A program made the translations under genes and the position numbers. Shown here one piece after another: positions 1-12,520 of a stretch of 64,000 bases of DNA. The DNA is from Liopterus haemorrhoidalis (lineage: Eukaryota > Arthropoda > Insecta > Coleoptera > Dytiscidae), in the NCBI GenBank assembly GCA_963971575.1, contig OZ020611.1, positions 203,656,419-203,720,418 of the forward strand, written 5' to 3'. The notes under the pieces are model-generated. The model was not told the DNA's origin. It saw only the letters and a list, made by a program, of their open reading frames with translations, and made no database searches. Positions within the stretch are counted from its first letter, which is position 1. Every line of letters starts with the position of its first letter.

Positions 1-109
1 ATTTAAAGGATTTAAAACCAACACTGTAATTGTGTTATGTAGTGACAGGCATTCATCGTTTGGGGACTAAAAAATTATAAAATTACATATAATGAAGATT
101 TGTTTAAAT

Positions 110-420
110 CAGGGGTTTCCAAATAACGGCCCGAGGGATAAATTTCGGCTCGCAAGAAAATACCATACGGCCCGTGGACACTTTTTAAAAAGTTTATTTA
201 CATTTAAACAGCAATTTACAATAATCAGAAAATCGATAAATAAAACACAACTATAACTAAATAATATCCGAACCTTAAACTTATTATTTTTATTAATAAT
301 ATCATTATTATTTAGCTTGTTTTAAAAATCAAGCGCCAAGAGCTCAGTTGAATTCAAGTTGTCCGGCCCGCCATTTGTTTAAGAAATTTGGCCCGCTTCC
401 GAAACGTTTGGAAACCGCTG
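110..420. mobile_element. hAT-type MITE, 311 bp
   Basis: The ends are imperfect inverted repeats (left CAGGGGTTTCCAAA, right reading CCAGCGGTTTCCAAA on the other strand). They are flanked by an 8-bp duplication gtttaaat / gtttaaaa at 102-109 and 421-428. An 8-bp target duplication and CAG-type ends are hallmarks of hAT elements. There is no ORF, so it is non-autonomous. Confidence 0.75.
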
Positions 421-428
421 GTTTAAAA

Positions 429-1340
429 GAATATGATGAGTTTCCCGTTTTAGACGTTCGTTCGATGCACCAAATTTACATTTAACATTTTTATTTTATT
501 GAAATTTTTGAATTTTTGCGATTTATTTTTATTAAATATTCACAAAAGCACAGGATTTCCTCAAGTTTGGGCCCCTCTCTAGCGCGGAGCTCGGGAGAGT
601 GTCCCTTTTGTCCGAGCTTAACGGCGACTTTGGTCCTGGCAGATTTAGTGTTTTGTGGTATTTCTATTTCTCGTAACATATTTCGTAGTCTCTGGGCTGC
701 ATTTCATTGTAGAAATCTATTATTCTCGAAATAGAATTACATTAGGTAATCAAATAACTTCGTACGGTTTATTTTTGTTAATATTGTTGTCCTTGGACAA
801 TTTTTGGGGATGCACGTGTACCCAAACTCTCCTCAATTCGTCACTGCATTGTCCATCTCAAAACTGAACACTTTTAGCACATTGTCATTGTTTGGCAACC
901 TGTTTTATGTGGCCTAGTCAGTGTATTCTAGCGCTCTTGATAAACCTAATTGTTATGCATTTTATATAATGGTCAGAGCAAGATCTAAGATTGGTGAGGC
1001 CCTAAGCTAAACATTTTTAGGGGGCCTTCCAGAACCAGGTACGCAATACAATTAGCTATTGACCTATATATATATAATACACATGCGCTATTCCATACAT
1101 TTAAACGGAACTAACTGGAATTTTATTTTACCTAAGTTGTCATGACTCCTCTTTTAAAGGTTTGAAATGGGAATGAATGGCTAAATGAAATGATCAAAAG
1201 CCTCACTTAAACGGTAAAAGTTAATAGAATTCAAAATCTAATTCCGCTTAAACCAAAGATATAGGATAGGCTATATTTTTTTCGATAATACTCGTATTAT
1301 ATGTTTCATTTTGTAACACGTAACTAACAAGAAAAGTTCA
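429..1340. other. Intergenic stretch, no gene recognised
   Basis: Short ORFs on both strands around 491-867 overlap each other and resemble nothing I know. Around 1075-1150 a segment (ttaaacggaactaactggaa region) is related to sequence near 47880-47935, so it is part of another dispersed repeat. Confidence 0.4.
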
Positions 1341-2410
1341 TTTTTAGGGTTTTGTAGGTATGACCAAAAAACCCTTATACCGACATTTTGTCGTCTGTCT
1401 GTCTGTCTGTCTGTCTGTTCGGTAAAAATTGTAGCCAAACGGCTAAACCTAGAGAGTTGAAATTTGGCATGCTTGTACAACTTTTTGACCCGCACATAGG
1501 AAAAATACTAAAACATCTAAAAAACATATCCCCCTAAAAATATAAACAAATATGTGCTCATCGAAACAAAAAAATATTTTTTTTAAATTCTGAGTAGGGT
1601 ATCAAATGAAAGCCCTTAGTACGTGGATTAACGATCAAAATTTTATTTTTTCAAAATAAATTATTTTGACGCGATTTTTGCCAAAATTGTGCAAAAAAAT
1701 TTTTGTCCCACACCCTGTAGCCCAGATGGTTTAAACTAAAAATCTGAAAAAATTCGAAGTAATGTACATTGGTGTGAACCGGAATAGTACAACAGGTATT
1801 TTCGATCAGATTATGTTTTCGGAAAATAATGCATTTTTTGTGTTTTTAGCCAAAATATGTTCAATATTTAATTCGCTATGTAACCGAATAGATAAGTCAG
1901 TGCTCATAGCGATGTGCGTTTAGTCATTGGTTTTCTAATTTGCTAAACAGGTAACTTGCGATCTAGAGTTCGAATCCTGTCAGTATTACATTTTTTGTTT
2001 TTTTTTTGCAGTTTTCTTTTGTTTAAATCATGTTGTCAAAATTCTAGTTATATTTTGGTAAATGTTGCATTTAATTTTTAAAAGCGTAAATTTAATAACC
2101 AGTGGGAAGTGTTGAAATTATAATTTAATGCTATGTTTGATGTATACGAAATCAGAGGGCGGGGCTAATGATTTAAGCAACCAATAGAAGCCATAGGCGC
2201 AATTTCCAAAATCTTAATGAACCTTGCTATGTAAAAAAAATACTGCACATATTTAGTAACTTAAATAATGGTATTAGGCATTCGAATAAAAATTCATAAA
2301 AATATATTTTGACATAAAATTTGTTTTGGCATCCCAAATAATCATCATTCAGTGACTAAATACCTGCAAAACCCTGAAATATGTGAAAATTCACACTTCA
2401 CATCAAATTT
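1341..2410 (-). repeat. ~1-kb dispersed family with tRNA-like core, copy A
   Basis: This is the first of seven copies of one family in the window. On + it begins TTTTTAGGGTTTTGTAGGT at 1341, followed by a (GTCT)n run at about 1390-1417. It ends with ACCTGCAAAACCCTGAAA and a small TGTGAA..TTCACA palindrome near 2360-2400. The sub-terminal blocks are inverted copies of one another. There is no coding capacity. A tRNA-like segment lies at 1916-1985. The transposon class is unresolved. Confidence 0.75.
1916..1985 (+). repeat. tRNA-like (Pol III box) segment in copy A
   Basis: GAGTTCGAATCCTG near 1967-1980 matches the tRNA B box (T-loop). A degenerate A-box-like block lies upstream. Stems do not pair well enough for a working tRNA, so this is a tRNA-derived module in the repeat. 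Confidence 0.45.
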
Positions 2411-2414
2411 TTAT

Positions 2415-2907
2415 GTATATTTACAACACATTTATAATATTATATGTAAGGACAAACCAGATCTAGTTATTTTGGTTACTTTTGTAGTATATTACTGACT
2501 TTAAATGTCATTTAAAAAATTTCCTTGTGCTGTAAATCAGACTTCAGATTTATTGGTTATGATCGTTATAATTAAGATATCATTTTTTACTATGACACAT
2601 GTCAAATTAACATTTTTTACCATTTTTTAATACAAATAGAAAGAAAGAAATACAAGAAAAGTACATTTTTTATGTTGTATATTTACAACACATTTATAAT
2701 ATTATATGCTGTTCACTTTTGTAAGGACAAACCAGATTTAGTTATTTTGGTTACTTTTGTAGTGTATTACTGACTTTAAATGTCATTTCAAAAAATTTCC
2801 TTGTGCTGTAAATCAGACTTCAGATTTGTTGGTTATGATCATTATAATTAAGATATCATTTTTTATTATGACATATGTCAAATTGACATTTTTTACCATT
2901 TCTTAAT
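2415..2907. repeat. Tandem duplication, two ~220-bp units offset 262 bp
   Basis: The block starting gtatatttacaacacattta at 2415 recurs at 2677. Only scattered substitutions and small indels occur across the interferon-free AT-rich unit, and a purine-rich spacer lies between them. No coding sequence is seen. Confidence 0.8.
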
Positions 2908-2932
2908 GCCAACATGACCTACAATTTCAAAG

Positions 2933-3035
2933 GTGCAAACTATTGAAATCAAAATTTCCATATATTAAATGATATATGCTGTTCACTTTTGTAAAAACAA
3001 ACTAAGAGGAAATTTTGATTTTAATAGTTTGCACT
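2933..3035. repeat. Short inverted repeat (hairpin-forming), 103 bp
   Basis: GTGCAAACTATTG at the left end and its complement at the right end head arms of about 28 bp with roughly one mismatch. They enclose an AT-rich loop of about 47 bp. It is probably a miniature inverted-repeat element, but no convincing target duplication was found. Confidence 0.6.
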
Positions 3036-3089
3036 AGAGATGGGTCGTTCATGAATGAACCTGCTTCCTGAGCCGGCTCACCGTTTAAA

Positions 3090-3320
3090 ATTTCTTTATT
3101 TTAACATGATTTTTCCCAAAAATTTAAAAAAGAAATTACTATCCAGCACTTTTTAACACAAAGGGGTTAAACTAATAATCTGAAAAAAAATTAGGTAATG
3201 TATATTGAATGTATATTGAAAATCTGAACCGGAAACATACGAAAGAAATTTAAAAAATCAGATTGAGTTTTCGGAAAATATAGCAGAGTTTGTATTTCTG
3301 ACAATATTAATTAATTTTTT
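3090..3320. repeat. Fragment related to the ~1-kb family (copy B type)
   Basis: The stretch aaggggttaaactaataatc, then gaaccggaaacatacga and a cagattgagttttcggaaaa-like block, matches the corresponding interior of copies A and B (6660-6780). Both ends of the family are missing. Confidence 0.55.
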
Positions 3321-3544
3321 AATTCATGACTAAATTATGGATAATAATGTTATGGTTTTTTTGTATTTATGGCTAAGGGACATCCTCACCCAAAGTATTA
3401 ACCATATCGCCATGGGTTTTTTCGCCGAAAACAACATTCTTTTTTAAAATTTATTCAATAAACAATATCATTATTAGGAATTAATTTATTATTTTTTTAA
3501 GTAGATCATTGGTCCATTTTAATATAAAAAATGATTTTATACGA

Positions 3545-3732
3545 CAGTGTTTCACAAACTTTCTACTCTGGGGACCCCTTCGTAGGCTTCAAGATTGTGG
3601 AAGACTCTCAATGAGCCTCTTGTATGTACAAAATATCAACATTTCGGACATCATGAGAGGAGGTCTTGGATACCCCTTGAGAAAGTCTCTGGAACCACTA
3701 AGGGTCCTCGGATCATACTTTGAGAAACACTG
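3545..3732. mobile_element. hAT-type MITE, 188 bp
   Basis: The termini CAGTGTTTCACAAACT and AGTTTGAGAAACACTG-like (right end tttgagaaacactg) are inverted repeats. They are flanked by ttatacga (3537-3544) and ttttacga (3733-3740), a 7-of-8 match to an 8-bp target duplication. It is non-coding. Confidence 0.7.
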
Positions 3733-3740
3733 TTTTACGA

Positions 3741-6020
3741 CAAAAGGTTAGAGATCACTGAGCCTGCCTAATATAATATTGTTCGAACCACTGTATTAAC
3801 TGTTTTACTGTAAATTTGACTGAATTATTGAATTGAGTTTAATTGAAAATTTTGTCCAAAAGTTATTCTAAGTCCAAAAGTTAATATAAGTTTTATATCG
3901 ATGCTTGAACTATCTTTAAAATTATGCAAGGTACAAATCACGTAAAAAAAAAAATCTGGCAAATCACATACTACAATAAAATTAAAAAATGCCAAGTCAA
4001 ACACTTGATTTGACAATAAGGAAGTATTTAAAAATTACATTTAACAGACTTGCCACAAAAATGTGAGAAATTATTTTTGGATACTTCTTATACAAATACG
4101 TCAAGCCACACAGCAGTATTAATTCACACTTGTTCACATTCTGACCCAATTCCAATCTACTTTTTTTTTATTTAGCAAAAAAAGGCTTATCCACTGCTAT
4201 GGTGATTAGTGCCTGTACATTATTAAGTTATAATATATTTGGTGTTTATATTATTACTAAGAGAAAAGCCTGTCATTCGACGGAGTAGAAGTCACCAAAT
4301 TAAAAAGAAACTCTCGGTACAATATTAAAACAGTAGTGGCGTTTATTGATAAGTTTTCTTTCTAAATATAATAAATTGTCACGTAACTGCCCAGTTAGGC
4401 AAAGGAAATAAACTGATTTAGAAATAAACCATAAACATCTGTAAAATAATTATAAAGGGGAGTGATTATTTAAGCCATCTTCGTCACAGATTGCAGAAAC
4501 AGAAAATAATATGGAGCTACTGTTCATGTTAAACAGCAACTAAGGTTATTCATATTTAACAATTACAGGGAAAAATTGATAATAAGAATTAAAAAAAAGT
4601 TGTGTTAGTTTATTGGCAAGCACACCACAAAACTTCTTTAAAAACTACACTTTTCGTAAAAAAATAATCAGACTGCTCTTGGAGTTTCCCATTAGTACTC
4701 ACATCGGTTATGCATTTCACCTTAACGTCCGTTGCACGTTATGGCGTTAAGTCGGGATCGGCGGGAGCTAAATCAATCCTAGGAATAAAAGCTGGATTTC
4801 CTTGGGACAATCCAGTTATAACAGTGGCAGTTATTAGATTTTTAAACAATTTTGTCACCATCAGGCATGTGCCATTACATATGCTCTTTTTTGTTTTGAG
4901 GTTTCGTAACAACCTAATTATTGCCCTTACGTTTAAGTTTAATTTGTGAGGTAACATCCCTGAAGGGGTAAGACTATTCAAAAATTCTATTGGATAGTTT
5001 TCTGTTTTGAGGCGTCCTTCTAAAGGTTCAGAACCTCTTTGTTGATGCTTGTAGGATCTTCATTTCGAGGACAAAGGATGGCTGTATTGGAAGAGTTGGG
5101 ACATCGATGGCAGTCAAACTGTTTCCAAATATAGCCCTCACTATTGATTCATTGATGATGAGCTTATCTGGATTTCAATGATATTCTTAGACACGCAGGG
5201 CCCATAAACGGCTGCCCACTCTGTCTATTAGGTAATCTGGCACTGGTGAAAAACCACTGGTACTGGAAGACAGGCATGCGAAACCCTAAAAACCGAATTG
5301 TGTTAAGCAATAATAAAGGGGTAGACAATCAAAATTTCGGAAAACTGATAGCAAAGTCAGTTTGAAATGTCCGATTCTTCGTCTAGTCGTTGCTATTTGC
5401 TGTCTTCTTCTCCCTTCGAATTTCCATTTTTTGTGTCTTCTTTTATTCGCCGTAGTATGTTGTCTCGTGAGTCTTGCAATTTTCTTTCTTCTTTTATTAT
5501 TAGTCTCTGGCATTTTTTTCAATCTGCTTATCAGTGATTCTTAACAGATAGATTTGTGTGGCACAAATACGAACAGGTTTATAACTACTGTACTAAATCA
5601 TTCATGAAACATATTAGCAATGAGTAAACAGGATATAATTTTGCACATGCAAAATTTACGTCAAATATTTCTTTTTCTTTTATGTAAACAGTATAATTGC
5701 AGAAATAGATTGCAAGTTATTTATGTATCGGAAGTTGATATTTTCATTCAAAAATCCTTAATTTAAATTTGAACTCATTTACGCAAACCATGAAATCTTC
5801 ATGGCTTGCTTTGATATGAGTTACTTTTAGAATTGGGGTGTTATTTTTGACTTAGTTAAAATTTATGAGATCTTTTTATTATTATAGGATTTATGTTAAA
5901 AACTTTAAAATTATTAGTGTATAGTTTTATTTTGTTTATTATAATTTGCCAAGTTCCGCATTTCTGCGATTTTTGAATAAAAGTATATTAATTTCTCGAC
6001 AATATATTATATACTTAAGT
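3741..6020. other. Intergenic stretch, no gene recognised
   Basis: AT-rich DNA with overlapping short ORFs on both strands (4710-4981, 5286-5544), none with a recognisable domain, splice context or codon pattern. The pyrimidine-rich tract at 5390-5520 creates spurious ORFs on both strands. Confidence 0.45.
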
Positions 6021-6021
6021 G

Positions 6022-7436
6022 TTTTTAGGGTTTTGTAGGAATGACCACAAAAAACCCTTATAACGTCACTCATGTGTCCGTCTGTCTGTCTGTACGGTAG
6101 AAATTGTAGCCAAAGGGCTGAACATAGAAAGTTGAAATTTGACATACTTGTACAACTTTTTGAGCCACATATAGGAAAACTATAGAGAGTTCAAAAAAAT
6201 ACAGCGCGAGATAAATATAAACAAATATGTATTTAATGGAAAAATAATATTTTTTTAAAATTTTGAATGGGGTATCAAATGAAACCTCTTAATGCGTGGA
6301 TGCACAAACAAATTTTTATTTATTATTATTATTTTTTTTATGTTTTTTTTGTCAATATAATGGCAAAAAACTTTTGTCTCCCACCTTGTCTCTCAGAGCG
6401 GTTGAACTAAAAATCTGAAAAAAATCTCAGTAATGTACATTGACGGAAACCGGAATAGTTAACAGGAAATTTTTATCAAATTCGTTTTTCGCAAAATATT
6501 GATCTTCTTATGCTCTCAAAAAGAAAAATATATGTTTTTAAAATTTATAGTGTAGTTTCAAAATAAAGCTCTTAAGACGTAGATAAAGGAACGGGAAGTA
6601 GTTTTTTATTTTAATACGATTTTTTCCAAAAAAAAGTATTAAAAAATCTGTTAACCCTAACCTTAAACCTAAGGGGTTAAATTAAAAATCTAAAAAAATT
6701 CTAAGTAATGTATATTGCTATGAACCGGAAACGTACGAGAGGAATTTTTTATCAGATTTCGTTCTTGGAAAATATTACAGTTTTAGTTTTATTGAAAAAT
6801 TTTAAATTTTATTGTGGGGTTGTTAAATGGAAGCTCGTTAAATGCAGATTAAGGAATGGTAATTGAAATACATTTCATTTTGACTAAATTTTTCCAAGTA
6901 TTTTTGTTTAATATCTTAGCTAAAATTAAAAAAATATATATTTGTATATATGTACATGGATATATTTTGTTATGGGTAAAGAAGAGGTACGTAAATTTAT
7001 TTTGCTAATAGCGACTAGGAAAATAAATGAATAACTGGTCGGTTGCTGGGATTCCATTTCTAGTAGAAAATCTGTTAGTTTTTCATATAGTCGCAATATA
7101 AAAAATGTCTCTTAAGACGTTATGCTCTTGCGTGACAAAAGATCGCCCGTAGAGTTGCCAGGTATGGATTTGAATGAAATTTTAGCAATTATACAAAAAA
7201 AAAAAAAAACGTTAAAATATATATTATGGTATTATTAGAGATATATGATATACGATAGAAAAAATCTAACTGCAACCTTCTTGGCGTGCCTATTGATTGA
7301 AATAATTTAAAACCAACACTAATTGTGTTATGTAGTGACAGGCATTCATCGTTCAACCTTCTAATAATCATCATTCACCGACTAAATAACTACAGAACCC
7401 TGAAATGAGTGAAAATTCACACTTCACGTCAATTTT
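6022..7436 (-). repeat. ~1-kb family, diverged copy B
   Basis: Starts with TTTTTAGGGTTTTGTAGG and a short GTCT run and ends with ACAGAACCCTGAAATGAGTG and the TTCACACTTCAC tail, as copy A does. The interior module (ctaaaaatctgaaaaaaatc, then aaccggaa) occurs twice, near 6400-6470 and 6680-6740. This copy therefore has an internal duplication and is longer. No tRNA-like core was recognised. Confidence 0.6.
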
Positions 7437-8099
7437 TTAGAGTTTTGTATATGAAACCAAGAATTCCGTATATACTCGGGAAGAAATTGCTTGACCGACA
7501 CCCCTCAGAAAAAGGATATGGTTCAATTTAGAAGATCATAAAATTTAAGCGATGCTATTGGTTCGGATGATGTGAAAGAACTATTGTTTGGTTTCACTCG
7601 CTCTAGCACAGTTGCAATAAAAACACTCCATATAGAAAAACGCACATACATTTATCTGAATATATTCAAATATAACAAACGAAGATAAAAATTACGGACG
7701 TACTTTGGATATGAGAAATTCAAATACGTCACTGAATTTTACATAGAACTGTGTGAAATAGATATATACATGTAAACGCTTTATAGCGCTTATGATAATA
7801 GTAATTAAAACACAAAAATGCAAGCACAAATAAGCATTTATTACAATGTTTATTTATAAACTGTCACATATATGTCAGCACATTATAGTTGCTATCATTG
7901 CATTTTAAGGACGACCAACAACTAGTCCTGATCCAAACACGGCCAACCTGTTATTGCCGCGTCCTCGCGGCTTCTTCAAATTTTAACTGTAAAATAAAAC
8001 AACTTACTATTCTTAGTCGGCCGTCCTGCACCAACCACGTTCTCACGGCATTTTCAAAATTTAATAACTGCAAAATAAAGCAGAAGAAATGAAACATAA
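7437..8099. other. Intergenic stretch, no gene recognised
   Basis: No domain, repeat family end or RNA gene could be supported here. Confidence 0.35.
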
Positions 8100-8760
8100 T
8101 GTTAGTTTTGCCCCACTCCATGAGGTTCCTGACCATCCAGAGTTTCACCGAACTCCTTGAGATCCCTGACCATCCCGAGTTCAAGAATTCCCCTGAACTC
8201 CTTAAGATCCCTGAATATTCAGAGTCAAACAAAACAAACACAACTCCTTGAGGTCCTTGACCATCCAGAGTTCAAGAGTTCCCCTGAACTCCTTGATGGC
8301 CCTGGCCACCCAGAGTCAAAACTAACACAACTCCTTGAAGTCCCTGACCATCTAGAGTTCCCCTGAACTCCTTGAGGTCCCTAACAATCCAGACTCAAAC
8401 AAAGCAAACACAGCTCCTTGAGGTCCCTGACCATCCAGAGTTCAAGAGTTCCCCTGAACTCCTTGATGGCCCTGGCCACCCAAAGTCAAAACTAACACAA
8501 CTCCTTGAAGTCCCTGACCATCTAGAGTTCCCCTGAACTCCTTGAGGTCCCTGACCATCCAGACTCAAACAAAGCAAACACAGCTCCTTGAGGTCCCTGA
8601 CCATTCAGAGTCAACAAGACAAACACGACCATTTTAGGTCCAACAACTCCTTGAGGTCCCTGACTATCCAGAGTTCCCCTGATCTCCTTGAGGTCACTGA
8701 CCATCCAGAGTTCCCCTGAACTTCTTGAGATCCCTGATTATCCAGAGTCAAACAACTCAT
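8100..8760. repeat. GC-richer minisatellite, ~30-bp subunits in a 170-bp higher-order unit
   Basis: Variants of ctccttgaggtccctgacca followed by tccagagttc repeat throughout. The segment starting ccttgatggccctggccacc occurs at 8291 and again at 8461, giving a 170-bp higher-order period. Both strands stay open in several frames purely because of the repeat. On the minus strand the translation gives GQGPQG-like and GWSGTSRS-like repeats. It is much less AT-rich than its surroundings. Confidence 0.8.
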
Positions 8761-10330
8761 GGCCAACACGTGTCATATCATCAGCATTGTACAGTGTGTC
8801 TTGCGGTACTCAAGAAGCTATCAATTTTTAACTCAACTATCTTTCAGTTTATTTCATTATAGGTTGTCTACAGTACCCAACAAGCTCAGTGCGCTGCTTA
8901 ATACTCAGTGCCTTATCATGTAATCAAAGTAATAAAATATCTCTTACCACTTTAGTCATCCTCAATCCTTCGTACTAATCTGTCAAAAGACAAACGCTCG
9001 TCCTTTCTGACTTTTTTTAATTTTTTCAGATCATTACATTTGCTATTTCAAGTAAACTGCACCTTGATCTGTTATTTATCGTCTTAGCAAAACAAGTAAA
9101 AATAAGCAGAACCCTACAGTTCAATACAATAGCAGTAACAAAGGATCTGCTCAAGCAATGTGTACAGTATTACATAGCCTCAACAGTAATCGTAAAGTCT
9201 GTTATGTATTTTCGTCAAATATGTACCACTAGGGGCCTCAGCCCGGCTACGCCAGGCTTCTCCCCCTACGTTGACAAAACTCGACTCGTTTTTTGCCTGT
9301 CACGTGGTTATCGAAGTGACGCACCTCGAGCGCGCCCGCAGAACGTCCACGAAACGTCAGCAAAAATTATTATTATTATTATTATTATCATTAGCCTATA
9401 ACAAACAGGAAGTTCTGAGCAATTTAACGTTGAAATTATTCGGATATGTCTTTTCTTGTGGATATCCGCGGATACGGATATCTGCCACATTTCTATAATA
9501 AACTTTATCTTATGAATCGCCGATCGAAAAATATTTAATGATTCAGGGGTAAAATATTCAACTAAATAAAAAATATTTACAAGATACTAAAATAGTAATC
9601 ATTCACAGAAATATCGATATCCTGTTGACTAATTCTAATATTTATCCCAAATTAACACATTTTTATCGTGAAAATAAACTTTTAATAGTTGTTTTCTTAA
9701 TTTTAACAAAATAAACTATTTTACGTCATCGAGAAAAGAATTTGTAGTAAAATAGAATGTTTGCAGTTTCGATTTATAAATAATATGAATGAAAATATAA
9801 TTCAGCTTAATTTAATGACGCATGACTTTATGTGGGACCATTTTGTGTGAATAGAAAAATGTATTTCTTCATACATTGATTAGGTATTAGACATGAATAT
9901 AAATAATTTAACGACCGCATCTGAATAAGAGTACGGTGGGCAGTTGGCAAGAACCAAACAAAATCGTTAAACTCATACCTAAGATGGTTCCAAGAAATGC
10001 CCTTCTAACTTCGGTCTAGAACTCAATTGCTACAAAAAGATTTCAAGTGGATCAGTGGTGGCTCGTGACAAGATTGAGTGGTAGGGCCAATCTCTGGTCA
10101 ACCACCTACCCCCCACATTTTACAAAGTTTGAATCAACTCAGCTTGTAGTAATTTATTACCTCGTTTATTACCAATTAAAACCAGTGGCGAAGGGAAACC
10201 TCCGCTAGACTTGCCCTCCCATAAAAAAATATTAAAAAAAAAAAAAATGTAAATTTATAAAAAAAAAAATAATATTTAGATAAATCTTCAAAAATACATC
10301 AAATTATGTTCTATACAAATTTTTGTCCAA
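8761..10330. other. Intergenic stretch with simple repeats
   Basis: Contains an (ATT)n microsatellite at about 9366-9390 next to a GC-richer patch at 9230-9360. A palindromic ggatatccgcggatacggat patch lies near 9459-9480, and poly-A runs near 10225-10270. No gene is recognised. Confidence 0.4.
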
Positions 10331-10717
10331 GGCTTGCTTTACTAGTTACGAATTAATTATCATGACCATGGAAACGTTACATATAAGTATGAAAAAATTG
10401 AGACTTTTTTAAATAATTTTACAAAAAAATTCGAAATTTTTCGTTTTATCAAAAAACGTCTCAAATAAAAGTTATTAGTTATTGCATTTATAGTAACTTT
10501 TGTTCAATAAATTTTTTCGAAATATTTTTCTGTTGCTAAATATTCGCAAAAATCTTAAAATCGACACGAGTAAACTCCCATTTCTAGTCAACCGATTTTC
10601 ATAAAAAACAATAGGGTTCTTCCCATTTAATAGGAGAATTTTTTAGTACCAGAACGAACTCTTTAAGTTAAACCGTTTTTGAGTTATCGTGTATACACAC
10701 AGACAGACAGACAGACA

Positions 10718-10788
<71 letters not shown>

Positions 10789-10925
10789 GGACGGCACTTC
10801 GAAAATAGGTTTTTTGGATTCCCTGGACCATGAAACGTGGTCATCCGTCAAAATCTCGACATCGAAAATTTTCGATTACAATACTTGCCCCTTATATATT
10901 AAGGTCGGGCAAGTAAAAACATCGA
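10330..10925. repeat. Dispersed repeat carrying a CAGA/CA microsatellite
   Basis: AT-rich sequence leads into (CAGA)n then a long (CA)n run at about 10697-10784, followed by acggacggcacttcgaaaat and an aaggtcgggcaagtaaaa end. The layout (microsatellite inside a defined body) suggests an interspersed repeat. Only one copy is in the window, so the boundaries are approximate. Confidence 0.4.
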
Positions 10926-10964
10926 CACAAAAATTTTAAAGTACACAAATTGAGAGGTAAACTA

Positions 10965-11805
10965 AAAATTTATGTGAAGTGTGAATATTCACACATTTCA
11001 GGGTTTCGCAGGTATATAATAAGTGAAGGCAGTATGCTGAGTGTGTAGGACAAATTTTACTTTGTAGTAATCACGGCAAAATGAACGATATTTTTAAAAT
11101 AATTTATCGTCTGTTAATCATATAATAAGACTGGTTATTAAATTTACGCTCATAAAAATTAAATACAACATTTGTCAAAATATAACTAGAATTTTGACAA
11201 AATAATTTCAACATAATAAAAATGCAAAAAAAAACAGAAAAAATAAAATTCACTCCGTACTCGAACTCGAAAACCCTTCGTTTTCCAGTCAGTTTAACAG
11301 CGCTCTAACGCATGTAGCCATCGAACGCTACGCATGTGACTGTCTTACATTGGTATAACTTTTGTACTTTGTGAACCAAAAACCACAAAAAATGCGTTAT
11401 TTTCCAAAAACATAATCTGATCAAAAATTCCTGTTGTACTATTTCGGTTCACACCAATATACATTACTTAGATTTTTTTTAGATTTTTAGTTTAAACCAT
11501 CTGGGCTACAGGGTGTGGGACAAAATTTTTTTTGCACGTTTTTGGCAAAAATCGCATCAAAATAATTTATTTTGCAAAAATAAAAATTTGATCGTTAATC
11601 CACGTACTAAGGGCTTTCATTTGATACCCTACTCAGAATTTAAAAAAATATTTTTGTTTTCGATGAGCACATATTTGTTTATATTTTTAGGGGGGTATGT
11701 TTTTTAGATGTTTTAGTATTTTTCCTATGTGCGGGTGAAAGAGTTGTATAAGCATGCCAAATTTCAACTCTCTAGGTTTAGCCGTTTGGCTACAATTTTT
11801 ACCGA

Positions 11806-11871
<66 letters not shown>

Positions 11872-11923
11872 GACAAAATGACGGTATAAGGGTTTTTTGG
11901 TCATACCTACAAAACCCTAAAAA
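10965..11923 (+). repeat. ~1-kb family, copy C
   Basis: Begins tgtgaagtgtgaatattcac, CAGGGTTTCGCAGGTATATA and ends with a long (CAGA)n tract (about 11805-11868), GACAAAATGACGGTATAAGG and CATACCTACAAAACCCTAAA. It is close in sequence to copy F (45394-46331) along its whole length, including the tRNA-like core at 11252-11319. Confidence 0.8.
11252..11319 (-). repeat. tRNA-like segment in copy C
   Basis: Read on the minus strand, a TGCGTTAGAGCGCTG A-box-like block precedes GAGTTCGAGTACGG, a B-box-like T-loop. The spacing is tRNA-like. The helices are imperfect, so it is best read as a tRNA-derived module. Confidence 0.5.
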
Positions 11924-12517
11924 TGAAAACTGCATTAAGTAGATACTTATTGCGGGTACTTATCTACCTAAATATGGATACTTAAATTAAATGGAAGTGA
12001 CTTATCAAAATCTCAGATGTGCACTAAATCGTTCTTCGTCCGTGTTAATTCTCCCCCAAATAAAACGCAAGGAAAACAAAAAAAAACAGCTTGCTTTTCG
12101 TTGAATCCGCAAATTATTTTTGAAGTAAATGTTTCTATTAAATTTTCTTAACCGTGTTTTAGAAGCAAAAACATTCTGAGTTTTTGAAATGTGCAAATCT
12201 GATAGCAGTCTTGGACCGCTTTTAAGAGCAGAGAATCGACTTTTTCCGCGAGTTACACTACGTATATAATGCAACTCAAAATACCGTTCAAGTGTGAAAG
12301 CTTCGCCGATTATTATACGTCATGGTTCGACATATCGTTTGAATTATTTTAGTTTTTAAGGGGTCAAAGAGCAATCAATTATTTATAGTAGTAAAATAAT
12401 TATTCATAAATCAAATAACACATTGCTAACAGCGAGAAATACGTTCCTGAAATTGAAAAAAATGAAGCCATTTATCAATATATTACTTATTTCTAATTTA
12501 ATGAAGGCTTAGTTACT
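11924..12517. other. Intergenic stretch, no gene recognised
   Basis: An open minus-strand frame at 12005-12274 has no start context, domain or homologue that I recognise. Confidence 0.35.
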
Positions 12518-12520
12518 TAA

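Noticed and set aside
1341..2410. Helitron identity for the ~1-kb family
   Set aside because: There is a small palindrome near one end, but no 5' TC / 3' CTRR ends, no A^T insertion pattern and no Rep/helicase. The inverted sub-terminal blocks do not fit.
4710..4981. Two overlapping ORFs of about 80 codons on opposite strands
   Set aside because: They are complementary frames of the same stretch, with no domain and no conserved context. Neither is supported as a gene.
8395..8704. Collagen-like GQGPQG protein on the minus strand
   Set aside because: Several frames on both strands are open at once because of the 30-bp minisatellite. There is no sustained Gly-X-Y and no signal peptide or promoter.
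10643..10939. Open frames encoding poly-(CV) or poly-(TH)
   Set aside because: These are translations of the (CA)n microsatellite on both strands.
11687..11942. Open frames with LSVCLSVC or RQTDRQTD repeats (also at 1271, 26965, 46115, 49592)
   Set aside because: They arise from the TCTG/CAGA tract of the ~1-kb family. They recur in every copy on both strands and have no start or splice context.
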